Below, piece after piece: positions 28,033-38,202 of a DNA stretch of 64,000 nucleotides. How positions within the stretch are numbered: position 1 is the stretch's first letter; each line of letters starts with the position of its first letter. Source of the stretch: Planctomycetota bacterium (GTDB lineage Bacteria; Planctomycetota; Phycisphaerae; UBA1845; UTPLA1); assembly GCA_003576905.1 (NCBI GenBank), contig QEVG01000001.1, positions 62,001 through 126,000 on the forward strand. Reading direction: 5' to 3'. The notes under the pieces were generated by a model. It had not been told where the DNA came from. It searched no databases and was given only the letters and a program-made list of their open reading frames with translations. The translations under genes were made by a program, and so were the position numbers.

Positions 28033-30933
28033 TCAGCCAGGCAGCGCTTCCATTGGCGGACACGTGCAGAAGAGATTTCGATCGCCCCATACGTTGTCGA
28101 TGCGCCCCACCGCCGGCCAGAACTTGTGATCGCGTACCCACGGAGCCGGAAAGGCCGCGGCTTCGCGGCGGTACGCGTGGCTCCATTCCGTCGCGCTGAC
28201 GGCTTCGGCCGTGTGCGGCGCGCCCTTCAGGACGTTGTCATCGCGGTCGGCCCTGCCCTCCTCGATCGCGCGGATTTCTTCGCGGATAGAGATCATCGCG
28301 TCGCAGAAGCGATCAAGCTCACCTCTGGACTCACTCTCGGTAGGCTCGATCATGAGTGTGCCGGGAACCGGCCAGGACATCGTCGGGGCATGGAATCCAT
28401 AGTCCATCAAACGCTTGGCGATATCTTCGACCTTTATTCCGGCCGACTTCTCGAAGTGGCGGCAGTCGACAATGAACTCGTGCGCCACCCGGCCCGTGGT
28501 TCCCCGATACAAGATCGGGTAATGGCGTTCCAGGCGTGATGCCATATAATTGGCATTTAGAATCGCAATCTGAGTCGCACGTTTCAGCCCTTCGCCCCCC
28601 ATCAATCCGATGTATACCCACGAAATCGTCAAAATGCTTGGGCTGCCGTAAGGCGCCGCCGAGACCGGCCCGATCGCCCGCTGGCCGGCGCTGTCCACGG
28701 GCCGGACAGGATGGCTCGGAAGGAACGGGGCCAGGTGCTTCGCAACGGCGATCGGTCCCATGCCAGGCCCGCCGCCACCGTGGGGAATGCAAAAAGTCTT
28801 GTGCAGATTCAGGTGACACACGTCCGCGCCGATGTCTCCGGGCCGGCACAGACCCACCTGCGCGTTCATGTTCGCCCCGTCCATGTAGACCTGGCCGCCG
28901 TGCCGATGAACGATGTCGCAAATCTCGTGGATCGATTCCTCGAATACGCCGTGGGTCGAGGGGTAGGTGACCATGATGGCCGAGAGATGCTCGGCATGCT
29001 GCGCTGCCTTCGACTTCAGATCGGTCACGTCGATGTTGCCCTGAGCGTCGCAACTGACGGCCACCACGCGCATTCCCGCGGTGACGGCGCTGGCCGGGTT
29101 CGTTCCATGAGCCGACGTGGGAATCAGGCATACATTTCGGTGCCCCTGTCCACGCGCTTCGTGGTAGCCGCGGATCACCATCAGCCCGGCGTACTCGCCC
29201 TGGGATCCGGCATTCGGCTGGAGAGAAACGGCGGAAAACCCGGTGATCACCGCAAGCCATCGCTCAATCTGCTTGAACAACTCGGCGTAGCCGGCCGTCT
29301 GCTCTTCCGGAGCGAACGGGTGGATGGCACCGAACTCCGGCCAGGTCACGGGCAGCATTTCGCTTGTGCCATTCAGTTTCATTGTGCATGAGCCGAGCGG
29401 AATCATTGAGTGGGCCAGCGAAAGGTCTCGCCCCTGGAGCCGGAAAATATATCGCAGCATTTCGGTTTCGCTGTGGCAGCTATTGAAAACGGGGTGCGTC
29501 AGATACCCGCTGTGCCGCGCGTGCGGTTCCGGCAGCCGTGTCTCCGCCTCCGAGGCAAGGGCATCGACGGAAATCGCCATCGGCTTCCCGGTGGTAAATA
29601 GGGAGAGAAGACTCGCAACTTCGTTGCGATCGGTTTTTTCGTCGAGGCTGACACCGATCGTTCCATCGCCAAAATCGCGCAGATTGATGCGCATGCCTCG
29701 CGCCGACTCAAGGATCTTTGCGGTTGGGGTCGACGGTCGGACGCGCAGGGTATCGAAGAAGGGCTCAGTGCCGACATCCTGCCCGAGCTTGCGCAGTCCG
29801 TGTGCGAGAATCGCGGTGAACGCGTGCACGCGCTCCGCGATCCGGCGAAGCCCGCTCGGTCCGTGATAGACGGCATACATACCCGCCATAATCGCCAGGA
29901 GGACCTGGGCCGTGCAGATGTTGCTTGTCGCCTTCTCGCGGCGGATGTGCTGTTCCCGCGTCTGAATGGCCAGTCGAAAGGCCGGGCGGCCGTGAGCATC
30001 GCGGGATACGCCGACAATTCGACCCGGCATGTGCCGCTTGAGGTCGTCCCTGCATGCCATGAACGCGGCATGCGGACCGCCGAAACCGAGGGGAACACCG
30101 AATCGTTGCGAAGAGCCGACCGCGATATCGGCGCCGAAGTCGCCCGGCGGGCGGAGGAGTGTCAGCGCCAGTAGATCGGTCGCGACGATAAGCAGCGCGC
30201 CGGCCTTGTGCGCCCTTCCGGCAAGCGCCTCGAAGTCACAGATGCGCCCGTCGGTCGCCGGATACTGGACGAGCACCGCGAACAGCCTTTGCCGTTCGAA
30301 GTCGGCGCGATCGGCTGGTCCGACATGGACGTGAATGCCGAGCGGCGTCGCGCGCGTCCCCACGACGGCAAGTGTCTGCGGATGACAGTCTTCGGCGACG
30401 AAGATGGCGTCGCGCGCGCCTTCCTCGCCGACAAGGGCGCGGCACATCGTCATCGCTTCGGCCGCGGCGGTCGCTTCGTCGAGCAATGATGCATTGGCGA
30501 CGGGCAGGGCCGTCAGGTCGGAGACCATCGTCTGGAAATTCAAGAGCGCTTCGAGACGCCCCTGGGCGATCTCGGCCTGGTACGGCGTGTACTGCGTGTA
30601 CCAGCCGGGGTTCTCGAGGATGTTGCGCTGAATGACGGGCGGGGTGATCGTATCGTAGTAGCCCATGCCGATCAGACTGCGGAAGATCTGATTTTTCTCG
30701 GAGATCTCCTTTAATTCCCGGATCAGGTCGTGCTCGCCGCGCGGCGGACCGAGGTCCACCGCGCCCTTCATGCGGATTCCGGCTGGAACCGCCTGGTCAA
30801 CTAATTCATCCAATGATCGACACCCGATCCGCGTCAACATCTCCTGGACGTCGTCGGGGCTGGGTCCGTTATGGCGGTGAACAAAAGTGTCGGAGTATTC
30901 AAGAATGCTTCGCGGGCTCGATACCTCGGACAT
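28033..30933 (-). CDS. gcvP: Glycine dehydrogenase (decarboxylating), P-protein
   Basis: 966 residues, the single-chain form (N- and C-terminal halves fused). The enzyme decarboxylates glycine with pyridoxal phosphate and passes the aminomethyl group to lipoyl-GcvH. The N-terminus has [17 protein letters not shown] and [31 protein letters not shown]. The PLP lysine is in [20 protein letters not shown] (about Lys712), followed by [14 protein letters not shown]. It is the last gene of gcvT-gcvH-gcvP, with 175 bases between gcvH and its ATG. No motif is missing. Confidence 0.97.
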   Translation of the reverse strand: MSEVSSPRSILEYSDTFVHRHNGPSPDDVQEMLTRIGCRSLDELVDQAVPAGIRMKGAVDLGPPRGEHDLIRELKEISEKNQIFRSLIGMGYYDTITPPVIQRNILENPGWYTQYTPYQAEIAQGRLEALLNFQTMVSDLTALPVANASLLDEATAAAEAMTMCRALVGEEGARDAIFVAEDCHPQTLAVVGTRATPLGIHVHVGPADRADFERQRLFAVLVQYPATDGRICDFEALAGRAHKAGALLIVATDLLALTLLRPPGDFGADIAVGSSQRFGVPLGFGGPHAAFMACRDDLKRHMPGRIVGVSRDAHGRPAFRLAIQTREQHIRREKATSNICTAQVLLAIMAGMYAVYHGPSGLRRIAERVHAFTAILAHGLRKLGQDVGTEPFFDTLRVRPSTPTAKILESARGMRINLRDFGDGTIGVSLDEKTDRNEVASLLSLFTTGKPMAISVDALASEAETRLPEPHARHSGYLTHPVFNSCHSETEMLRYIFRLQGRDLSLAHSMIPLGSCTMKLNGTSEMLPVTWPEFGAIHPFAPEEQTAGYAELFKQIERWLAVITGFSAVSLQPNAGSQGEYAGLMVIRGYHEARGQGHRNVCLIPTSAHGTNPASAVTAGMRVVAVSCDAQGNIDVTDLKSKAAQHAEHLSAIMVTYPSTHGVFEESIHEICDIVHRHGGQVYMDGANMNAQVGLCRPGDIGADVCHLNLHKTFCIPHGGGGPGMGPIAVAKHLAPFLPSHPVRPVDSAGQRAIGPVSAAPYGSPSILTISWVYIGLMGGEGLKRATQIAILNANYMASRLERHYPILYRGTTGRVAHEFIVDCRHFEKSAGIKVEDIAKRLMDYGFHAPTMSWPVPGTLMIEPTESESRGELDRFCDAMISIREEIRAIEEGRADRDDNVLKGAPHTAEAVSATEWSHAYRREAAAFPAPWVRDHKFWPAVGRIDNVWGDRNLFCTCPPMEALPG

Positions 30934-31108
30934 GTTGGCGGCAACTCCTCTGGGCGTGCTGCGTCAGGGCGGGTGTCCTCCTGGCCCCGTCAGGCAGGCA
31001 ACGATACAGCGGGCGGATTGTAGCGGAAAGAGGACGCGCCCGCCCGGCAAAGGCGTCTGGAGGGCCCTCCGGTCGGATCAGCGAGCGATAAGCGATGTCG
31101 AGGCGAGG

Positions 31109-31489
31109 TCAGGCGCCAAGTTGGGCCTCGTAATCTGCGGCGGATAAGAGCCTGGCGTGCTGCGAGGGGTCGCTGACCTTGATCTTGATCAGCCAGCCGG
31201 CTTCGTAGGAGTCGTTGTTTACGAGTTCCGGTGAATCGTTCAGTTTCTCATTCACTTCGGTGACGATGCCGGACATTCCGCAGTACAGATCGCTGGTTGC
31301 CTTGACAGATTCGATCTCGCCAAAGGCCTGGCCGGCAGTAACCTCGCGGCCGACCTTGGGCATCGAGACATACGTGATGTCGGTGAGCTCATCGGCCGCA
31401 AACTTGGTGATTCCGATCGTGCAGGTGTCGCCGGAAAGCTTGTGCCACTCGTGCGACTTGAGATACCGTCTGTCGTTTGGAACGCCCAC
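31109..31489 (-). CDS. gcvH: Glycine cleavage system H-protein (lipoyl carrier)
   Basis: 126 residues if started at the GTG at 31489, chosen because GGAGG lies six bases upstream; the ATG at 31504 contains that ribosome-binding site within its own reading frame and is less likely. The H-protein carries the aminomethyl intermediate on lipoyl-lysine between GcvP and GcvT. The lipoylation site is ESVKATSDL, with the lysine at about residue 63 as usual. The fold motifs KSHEWHKLSGDTCTIGIT and EVNEKLNDSPELVNNDSYEAGWLIKIK are present. It sits 35 bases downstream of gcvT. The LipM-like transferase at 39888-40682 may supply its lipoyl group. Confidence 0.96.
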   Translation of the reverse strand: MGVPNDRRYLKSHEWHKLSGDTCTIGITKFAADELTDITYVSMPKVGREVTAGQAFGEIESVKATSDLYCGMSGIVTEVNEKLNDSPELVNNDSYEAGWLIKIKVSDPSQHARLLSAADYEAQLGA

Positions 31490-31524
31490 CGTCAACCTCC
31501 GCATCCTGGTATCGATTCGATTGC

Positions 31525-32613
31525 CTAGCTGCCGCGCTTATAGAAAGGCAGCGGCACCACGGCCGCGCCGATTCGTTGATCCTTGATCTCGACGGAGAGT
31601 TTATCGCCGGAGGCGAGTCGCGCCGAATCGATATACGCGATGGCGATCGACTTTTCCAGCGTGGGGCTCAGCGTGCCGCTGGTTACGATGCCCGCCTCGG
31701 TCTCACCGGTAAACACCTTTGCGCCCTGCCGGGCGATACGTTTGCCCTCGAGCACGAGCCCGGTGAGCTTTCGACGCGGGCCCTCCGCGGCGATCTTTCG
31801 CAGGACACTTGCGCCGATGAACTCCTTCTCCAGGTCGACGCACCATGCGCAGCCGGCCGAGAGAGGATCGACGCTCTCGTTGAGTTCGTGCCCATACAGC
31901 GGCATGCCCGCCTCAAGCCGAAGCGTATCGCGGGCACCCAGTCCTGCGGGCTTGATGGTGACGCGGTCCTGCCCGCCGTCCTGTGTCAGGTAGTCCCACA
32001 CGAGGACGCCCGTACCAGCGGAGAGGATGACCTCCAGTCCGTCCTCGCCGGTGTATCCGCTGCGGAATACGCTGTACTTCTGGCCCATGTAGCTGCCGCT
32101 GACGAAGCCGTAGCGAGCGACTTCGCCGACCTTGATCGGCATGTGTCGGGCGAAGAGGTCCATCGTCGCCGGGCCCTGGATGGCCACCATCACCGACTGT
32201 GTCGTGGTGTCATCCATTTTGACATTGCGCCCCTGCATGTGCTGCTTCAGGTGGGCGACGATCTTCTCGCGGTTGCCCGCATTGCAGACCATCAGCCACT
32301 TGTCCTCGTAGCGCGACACAATCACATCATCAAGAATGCCGCCCTGCTCGTTGCAGATATGGCTGTAGCCGCTGCGGCCGACTTTCAGCTTACTGACGTT
32401 CCGCGTGCAGACATGTTGCAGCAGGGCTTCGGTATCGGGACCGGTGAAATAGAGCCTGCCCATGTGAGACACGTCGAAAATGCTGCTCGCGGTTCGAGTA
32501 TAGACGTGCTCTTCCTGTATGCCGCGATACATGACCGGCATTTCCCAGCCGCCGAAGTCAATCAGCCGGGCGCCAATCCGCTTGTGTGCCTCGTAAAGGG
32601 GGGTTGTTAGCAT
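31525..32613 (-). CDS. gcvT: Glycine cleavage system T-protein (aminomethyltransferase)
   Basis: 362 residues. It transfers the methylene unit from aminomethyl-GcvH to tetrahydrofolate and releases ammonia. Family motifs are clear: ARLIDFGGWEMPVMY near the start, FDVSHMGRLYFTGPD (catalytic Asp region, about residue 46), then IQGPATMDLF, RSGYTGEDGLEVIL and GLGARDTLRLEAGMPLYG. It is the first gene of the operon. No Shine-Dalgarno sequence precedes the ATG; a candidate promoter ends only about eight bases upstream. No glycine riboswitch could be recognised in the 160 bases upstream. Confidence 0.97.
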   Translation of the reverse strand: MLTTPLYEAHKRIGARLIDFGGWEMPVMYRGIQEEHVYTRTASSIFDVSHMGRLYFTGPDTEALLQHVCTRNVSKLKVGRSGYSHICNEQGGILDDVIVSRYEDKWLMVCNAGNREKIVAHLKQHMQGRNVKMDDTTTQSVMVAIQGPATMDLFARHMPIKVGEVARYGFVSGSYMGQKYSVFRSGYTGEDGLEVILSAGTGVLVWDYLTQDGGQDRVTIKPAGLGARDTLRLEAGMPLYGHELNESVDPLSAGCAWCVDLEKEFIGASVLRKIAAEGPRRKLTGLVLEGKRIARQGAKVFTGETEAGIVTSGTLSPTLEKSIAIAYIDSARLASGDKLSVEIKDQRIGAAVVPLPFYKRGS

Positions 32614-32620
32614 GGAACGA

Positions 32621-32650
32621 AGTGTAGTTCGCGGAATATCGCGTGGTCAA
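32621..32650 (-). promoter_or_regulatory. Candidate gcvT promoter (possible leaderless start)
   Basis: TTGACC (32650-32645) and TACACT (32626-32621) are separated by 18 bases. Transcription would start within a base or two of the gcvT ATG at 32613, consistent with the absence of a ribosome-binding site there. This is a pattern match only. Confidence 0.35.
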
Positions 32651-32773
32651 GGATCGCGGCCAATAGACCGATTCGTCCCGCCCACCTGTTTGCCCGTCCC
32701 CTTGTCCGCCTGCCGCCGCATGCTCGGCAACAACTGACAACGGCTTCATTCGATCGGTCCGCGATTCCGGGCA

Positions 32774-34051
32774 TCAGAATCCGAGTAGGCTTTCGATCTC
32801 CCGCTCGAATCGCCGCTTGAGCTTTTCGTATTCCTCGCCCGTTGCGGGTCCGCAGAAGCCGGAATAGACGGCGACGATCGTTCCATCGGGCCGGGCGAAG
32901 ACGAAGGACGGGTACGCGGGGACGCGCTCCAGCATCGGAAGCTTCGCAGCAGCCTCGGCCTTGTCGGCCTTTCCGGCGACGAAGAGCGGGTACGTCACGC
33001 CATGCCGCTTCGCGAAATGCTTCACCTGTGTTGCGTCCCGCTCGAACCGCCCGGAATACTCAAATGCGAGGCCCAGGATGCGCAGCCCGCGGCTCCGGTA
33101 TTTTCGGTCGAGTTCGACGAGATAGGCCGACGCATCGTGGCAGTTCGGGCACCACGATCCAAACACTTCGATCAATACCGCCTTGCCGCCGTCGACGGCC
33201 GACTGAACTGCGGTATCAATACCGTCCAGATCCTTGAACTTCATCGCGGAGAAGTCAGCCTTGCCCTTCCATTTCGCAAGCGAGAATCCATCGGCAAGCT
33301 GTGCGCTTTCATCGCGCACCGCCGTCCAGGTCTCGTGCCATTTCGCACCGGACCAGAAGTCTCCCTTCAACGTTCCGTCCACCTGCATCCGGGCATGAAA
33401 CAGGAACGCATGCGAGCCGTCGAAACACGAGAGCCGAAGTAAGCCATGCTCATAGCTCCCGGCCAGGTATCGATAGTCGCCGCCGTTCGTGAGAAACGTC
33501 CCGTCCACCACGCCGCGACTCGTCTGTTTGAAAACCCCGATCGCATGGTCCTCGGACGACGAGAATTTGACCCGCCATTTACCATCCACAGACTTCGCCG
33601 CACTCGTGCCCTCCGGGCCGGGCGTCACGGGCTTGAATCGCGTATCGCGCGCTGTTTCGCAGTGAAACGGCATCGCGATTTTCGAGCCGTCGCGCGTCGA
33701 TTTCGTCCATGTGCCGACCATTGATTTGCAGGCTTTGAACTCCACATTCGGGTTGTCAAGCTGCAGCTTGGCGCAAATCTCGGATTCGTAATGTGGAAAC
33801 GCAAATGTGGCCTGGCGATCCGCGACAGAAAAACTGGGGACTTCGATCCTTTCTTCACCATTGATGACCCATGCCCGGAATTGGCCCGTCTCTGACCTGC
33901 TGATCTCAAGGCCGAACGGTAGTTCCCCGCCCGGGGTCACCAGAATCGCGCGATACAATATTGCATCTGCTGGCCCCGCCTGTGACACAAGTTGTGAATG
34001 CAATCCAATAGTCGTTCCTACTAACGAAACAATAAATGCGTTCATTCTCAA
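32774..34051 (-). CDS. Secreted TlpA-like thioredoxin-fold protein
   Basis: 425 residues. An N-terminal signal peptide (FIVSLVGTTIGLHSQLVSQAG) leads into a beta-rich region of about 250 residues without a named family. A thioredoxin domain follows (about 275-420): VLIEVFGSWCPNCHDASAYLVELDRKY carries the redox pair CPNC, and VPAYPSFVFARPDGTIVAVYSG the cis-Pro region. TlpA/ResA proteins reduce or exchange disulfides in the periplasm, often for cytochrome or copper-centre maturation. The N-terminal half resembles the DUF-type domain that often accompanies TlpA in Bacteroidota and planctomycetes. It is separated by 45 bases from the rnr stop on the same strand. Confidence 0.88.
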   Translation of the reverse strand: MRMNAFIVSLVGTTIGLHSQLVSQAGPADAILYRAILVTPGGELPFGLEISRSETGQFRAWVINGEERIEVPSFSVADRQATFAFPHYESEICAKLQLDNPNVEFKACKSMVGTWTKSTRDGSKIAMPFHCETARDTRFKPVTPGPEGTSAAKSVDGKWRVKFSSSEDHAIGVFKQTSRGVVDGTFLTNGGDYRYLAGSYEHGLLRLSCFDGSHAFLFHARMQVDGTLKGDFWSGAKWHETWTAVRDESAQLADGFSLAKWKGKADFSAMKFKDLDGIDTAVQSAVDGGKAVLIEVFGSWCPNCHDASAYLVELDRKYRSRGLRILGLAFEYSGRFERDATQVKHFAKRHGVTYPLFVAGKADKAEAAAKLPMLERVPAYPSFVFARPDGTIVAVYSGFCGPATGEEYEKLKRRFEREIESLLGF

Positions 34052-34096
34052 ATCCCTGAGCGATACCCTACATGCGACACGCCAACGAAAAATGCA

Positions 34097-36517
34097 TTAT
34101 CGTCGTCCGCGCTTCCCCTTATGACGTCCGCCCTTTCCCCCTGGTCTCGGAGGCGGACCCTTTCGATGGCCCTTTTTCCCACCGTGTCCCCTCCCGCCTT
34201 CGGCGCGCTCGCGCCGGCGGCCGTAAGGTTCGCCCATTGGCCCGCCTCGTCGCCGCACCGGCTGTCCGCCCTGCACCAGCGCGAGGTTCATCTGGCGCGC
34301 GGATACGTCCACCTCGACGATCTGAACCCTCAGCATTGTGCCCATCGTAAAAGTTTGCCGCGTGCGCTCGCCCACGACGCGCCCGGCCTTCACGTCCGGC
34401 TCCCACCAGTCATCCCCCAGATCCTCGATTCGCAGCAGTCCGTCAATCAGATACTTGGGATGCTGCACGAAAAGCCCGAAATTGGTAACACCCGTAACGA
34501 CACCCTCGAACTCGTCGCCCACGTGCTCCGTCAGCAGTTGCAGCACCTTTACCGTCCGCAGTTCCTGTTCGGCGCTCTCCGCCCGGCGCGAGACGTAGGA
34601 AAGCCGACGGCCCATTTCGATCAGTTCGTCTTCGTCGGGCACATCCTCAAGCCCTGCCTTGTTCCGTCCGCCAAACGGACCATCAAAGTAGCCCTGGAGC
34701 AGCCGATGCACCATCAGGTCGGCATACCGCCGGATCGGGCTGGTAAAGTGCGTGTAGTGTCGGCTCGCAAGCGCGAAATGTCCGATCTTCTTCGGCGAAT
34801 ACTCCGCGAGTTGCATCGACCTCAGCACCGCCAGGTTTACCGCGTATCCCTCGGGTCTTCCCTTCAGGGGCTCCAGGAGCGCCTGAAGATCGCGCGGCGT
34901 TATTTTTTTTGGCACCGGAAAGCCCGCCGCCCGCATGAACCGCGCCATTGCTTCGAGCGAGTCTTCGTCCGGATCGGGGTGGATGCGGCGTATGCACGGA
35001 ACGCCCAGCCGGTCCATAAGTCGTGCGACCGCTTCGTTCGCCTCGACCATGAACATCTCGATGATTGTGTGCGAGAAGCTCTTGTCCTCCGGCTGCGCAT
35101 CGATCACTCGGCCGTCGTCGTCCAGAATGAGATCGACGGCCGGCAGATCGAGCACAATCATCCCGTCATCGATTCGTCGCTTCTGAATTGCTTTCGCAAG
35201 GCGGTCCATTTCAAGGACCATCTCGACGATCGGCTTCGGAATGCCGCTCGTGTGCCCGTCGAGGATGCCGCTCGCCTGTCGGTAAGTCAGGCGCTTGTCC
35301 GACTTGATGACGGTGTTTGCGAAGCGCGCCGAGAGCACTCTGCCGTACGGGTCGTAACGAATAAACGCGCTCTTGCAGAGCCGCGATTCAGCCTCCTGAA
35401 GGCTGCAGATCCCGTTCGACAAGACTTCGGGAAGCATGGGAATCACATGGCCCGGAAAATACACGCTGGTTCCCCGTTCCCGCGCCTCGTCGTCCATGGG
35501 ACGACCCTCGCGGACGAAATGGCTCACATCCGCAATGTGAACGCCGAGTTCCCAGACCGCGCCCTCCCCGGCCGCACGCTGTTTCCTGGAGCTTGAATCG
35601 GCCGCCCTTCTGGCGTGAGCCGCGCCATGCCTTGACGGGTCCGCGTGGGCACCTCGCCGCGCGCTGCCTGCCGAGCCGTCAAGGCGCTCCAGCGTAATCG
35701 CATCGTCGAAATCCTTGGCGTCATCCGGGTCGATCGTGATGGTCAATCGATCTGAAATGTCCTCGCGCTCGGAGACCTCCCTGTCGGGGTCAAACTCCTT
35801 GGCGACCGCGCGGGCGTCTGCGAGCACTTCATCGGGGAATGATTCCGGCAGGTTGTATTGACGGATGATGCTGTTCAGGTCAACACCGGGCTGCCCGCGT
35901 CCACCGAGCCGCTCGACAATGACGCCCTTCGCCTGGCGGCCTTCGCCGGGATAGCGAACAATTTCGACGACGACCTGATCGCCCTCGCGTGCTCCCTTTG
36001 CGCCAATATCTCCGACAAAGATCGGGAAATGCAGCGTGTTGCCGTCGGGCTGCACAAACCACAGCCCGCTTTCATTTCGAAGCTGCCCGACAAACTTGCT
36101 GTCGCCGCGCTCGATGACTTTCAGTATCCGGCCGCCGAATGCCTCCTTACCCTCCCGGCGCCCTCGGGAGATCACCTGGCACAGCACGCGATCGCCGGTT
36201 ACCGCGTCGAGGGTATCGCCCTTGCCGATGTAAAGGTCTCCATGTGTTGTTGCCGAGTCGGGCACGACAAAGCCGAAACCGCGCGGATTGCCCCGAAATG
36301 TGCCGACGATCTGGTTGGGTGGATGGGGCAGCATGACCGCGTTGCCCGTGCCAAGCACGACGCGGCCCACCCGTCGCAGGGCGTCCACGGCATCGTGAAA
36401 ATCGCCGTATTCCGCCTCGGCAATACCCATGTCCTTGGCAAGCCGGGCGGCGCGCACGGGCACGTACTCGGGCTGTCGGAGGAAGTTCAGGATGCGTTCG
36501 GAGAATCGCTTTGACAT
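34097..36517 (-). CDS. rnr: Ribonuclease R, 3'-5' exoribonuclease
   Basis: 806 residues from the ATG at 36517 (MSKRFSERILNFLRQ), with a weak GGAA upstream; the frame continues to 36787 without conservation. It degrades structured RNA processively. Cold-shock domains come first (about residues 60-230: GNPRGFGFVVPD). The RNB catalytic domain begins at TIDPDDAKDFDDAITLERL, which holds the metal-binding Asp cluster (about 265-280), and continues with HIADVSHFV. Family enzymes have a few residues between these two motifs; here about 40 Ala/Arg/Ser-rich residues are inserted (DNA 35560-35680). The S1 domain (FEGVVTGVTNFGLFVQ) and a long basic Gly/Arg/Lys tail follow. The catalytic residues look intact. 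Confidence 0.95.
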   Translation of the reverse strand: MSKRFSERILNFLRQPEYVPVRAARLAKDMGIAEAEYGDFHDAVDALRRVGRVVLGTGNAVMLPHPPNQIVGTFRGNPRGFGFVVPDSATTHGDLYIGKGDTLDAVTGDRVLCQVISRGRREGKEAFGGRILKVIERGDSKFVGQLRNESGLWFVQPDGNTLHFPIFVGDIGAKGAREGDQVVVEIVRYPGEGRQAKGVIVERLGGRGQPGVDLNSIIRQYNLPESFPDEVLADARAVAKEFDPDREVSEREDISDRLTITIDPDDAKDFDDAITLERLDGSAGSARRGAHADPSRHGAAHARRAADSSSRKQRAAGEGAVWELGVHIADVSHFVREGRPMDDEARERGTSVYFPGHVIPMLPEVLSNGICSLQEAESRLCKSAFIRYDPYGRVLSARFANTVIKSDKRLTYRQASGILDGHTSGIPKPIVEMVLEMDRLAKAIQKRRIDDGMIVLDLPAVDLILDDDGRVIDAQPEDKSFSHTIIEMFMVEANEAVARLMDRLGVPCIRRIHPDPDEDSLEAMARFMRAAGFPVPKKITPRDLQALLEPLKGRPEGYAVNLAVLRSMQLAEYSPKKIGHFALASRHYTHFTSPIRRYADLMVHRLLQGYFDGPFGGRNKAGLEDVPDEDELIEMGRRLSYVSRRAESAEQELRTVKVLQLLTEHVGDEFEGVVTGVTNFGLFVQHPKYLIDGLLRIEDLGDDWWEPDVKAGRVVGERTRQTFTMGTMLRVQIVEVDVSARQMNLALVQGGQPVRRRGGPMGEPYGRRRERAEGGRGHGGKKGHRKGPPPRPGGKGGRHKGKRGRR

Positions 36518-36668
36518 GAGTTTTCCATTGTGCGTGGAAGCGCGTAACGCCCTGCGGATTGCCGGCCGGGCATGCGGGTTGCATCGAATGGCCGACTCTT
36601 GCCCTATCGGGGGCATACGGCGACGATATGGCAAGTGGCGACACCCGCCCTGATGAAAGGACGCACCC

Positions 36669-37007
36669 GTGGAAGACATCATCGCCGACGCACGTGCATT
36701 GGGCAAGAAGATTGCCGCGAATCCCCGGACGAAGTCCTTCATGGCTGCGGCACGCGCGGTTGCCGAGGACCGGGACGCACAAAACATCTTGAAAGCGTAC
36801 CAGGATCAGGTGATGGCGATTCGCCAACTCGAGGCAACCGGCAAGCCCATTGAGCCCTCGGAAAAGCGCAAGCTCGTCGATTGCGAAGCCGCCGTCGCGG
36901 GCAACGGCAAGCTCAAGGAAATGATGAAAGCCCAGGCAGACTACCTCGAGATGATGCACCACATTAACAATGCGATTGATGAGGCAAGCCAGAGCGGCGC
37001 GTCTTAG
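36669..37007 (+). CDS. YlbF/YmcA-family helical protein
   Basis: 112 residues, starting at GTG 36669 with AAAGGA upstream. It is all-helical: IIADARALGKKIAANPRTKSFMAAARAV followed by NILKAYQDQVMAIRQLEATGKPI. This matches the YlbF/YmcA/YheA family (DUF964). In Bacillus such proteins form a complex that promotes RNase Y-dependent mRNA processing. That is of interest because rnr is transcribed divergently 151 bases away. No cysteines of the Bacillus Fe-S type are evident apart from one. Its last 44 bases overlap, tail to tail, the end of the glycosyltransferase gene. Confidence 0.82.
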   Translation: MEDIIADARALGKKIAANPRTKSFMAAARAVAEDRDAQNILKAYQDQVMAIRQLEATGKPIEPSEKRKLVDCEAAVAGNGKLKEMMKAQADYLEMMHHINNAIDEASQSGAS

Positions 37008-38151
37008 CGCCGGCGGCGAGGACCAACTCACTGATTCGCTCAACCTTTACCGGCCACGACTCCGCGCGCATCGCCGCCTGGCGCGACCTGTCTTGCTCCG
37101 GGCATCGGGAGCGCCCGGCCCTGTCGCAGGCGCACGCAAACGAGTGCGGCGTGTCGGCAATTTCCACCCACGGGCGATACCGTTCGACTTCCGGCAGGCG
37201 CGTCGCGACCACGGGCAGTCCCGCCGACAGGTACTCACGGAGCTTGATGGGATTTACGGCTCGCGTGAGCTGATTCACGCGGAACGGGATAAGTCCGACG
37301 TCGAAACCCCTCGCGTAGGCGGGCAATTCGGCATACGGCCTTCTGCCAAGGAAATGCACATTCGGCTGGGATGCCAGTGGACTGACATCAGCCTGAACTT
37401 CGCCGATGAATACGAATGAAGCATTGGCCCGGAGCCGCGCTGCCGCCGCCAGCAATTCTACATCAACCCAGTCCTGGATCAGGCCCCAGAATCCGAGAAC
37501 GGGCCGGGGCAGACCGGCGATATCCGCAGGAATGGCTATCCCCGGTACGGTTGCTTTCGCGAAACAGTCGAAATCGACGCCGTGCATGACGAGGTGCGTA
37601 TTGGGATTCAAGGCGCGCTTGTTTTCCTCAAGTGCTGCGGAGGTCGTTACAACGAGGTCAACCTTTTTTGCCAGGCGTGCCTCCGCGCCGCGAATGGCGT
37701 CGCCGTCGTAACCGCAAAAAGCGCCGAACTCGTCAACGCAGTAATAGACAGAGCGCTCTTCGCGGAACAGTCCCACCAGGAAGTCGACGTCCGGCGCGAA
37801 CGTCCACAGCTGTACCGGACGATCCGGCAACTCCCGCAGCACGGAGCGAATCTGCCGTACGAGCAGCCCACGATTCAGATTTGCGGCCGCGCGACTGCCT
37901 GGCAACGGAACAACCAGGGGCGTCACGACCGTCATGTTTGTGGAAACGTGGCGAGGTCCCTGGACAACCTGTCGAAGCTTGCCCGCGATTGCGCGCGCAT
38001 CCGCGGCACCGACGCGGGGCCGGCGCGAGCCGTGATAATTGACCCAGATCACGTGATTCCGTTCGGACAGAATCCTCATGATGTGGTGCTTGCTTGTCGG
38101 GTCGTACCACCAATTGCTGGCAATGCAAATTATGTTTCGGCCTTCGATCAT
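36964..38151 (-). CDS. Glycosyltransferase, GT-B fold
   Basis: 395 residues. An N-terminal NIICIASNWWYDPTSKHHIMRIL and a C-terminal donor-binding half (RPVLGFWGLIQDWVDVELL, FIGEVQADVSPLASQPNVHFLGRRPYAELPAYARGFDVGLIPF, then PIKLREYLSAGLPVVAT with the sugar-nucleotide Glu) mark a GT4-like retaining glycosyltransferase. It resembles enzymes of exopolysaccharide clusters. Its 3' end overlaps ylbF by 44 bases on the other strand, and the next glycosyltransferase lies 51 bases upstream in the same direction. The pair probably contributes to surface polysaccharide, perhaps alongside the PEP-CTERM system. Donor and acceptor are not predictable. Confidence 0.88.
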   Translation of the reverse strand: MIEGRNIICIASNWWYDPTSKHHIMRILSERNHVIWVNYHGSRRPRVGAADARAIAGKLRQVVQGPRHVSTNMTVVTPLVVPLPGSRAAANLNRGLLVRQIRSVLRELPDRPVQLWTFAPDVDFLVGLFREERSVYYCVDEFGAFCGYDGDAIRGAEARLAKKVDLVVTTSAALEENKRALNPNTHLVMHGVDFDCFAKATVPGIAIPADIAGLPRPVLGFWGLIQDWVDVELLAAAARLRANASFVFIGEVQADVSPLASQPNVHFLGRRPYAELPAYARGFDVGLIPFRVNQLTRAVNPIKLREYLSAGLPVVATRLPEVERYRPWVEIADTPHSFACACDRAGRSRCPEQDRSRQAAMRAESWPVKVERISELVLAAGAKTRRSGLPHQSHC

Positions 38152-38202
38152 CCGGCGATCCGTGCCTGATGCGCGCCGCCCGCGCGAGAGCTCGCGACGC
38201 GT

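Noticed and set aside
32614-32773. Glycine riboswitch before gcvT
   Set aside because: I looked for the conserved glycine aptamer cores upstream of gcvT and found none.
34121-35596. Long plus-strand open frame
   Set aside because: It is antisense to RNase R, with no start signal or motif.
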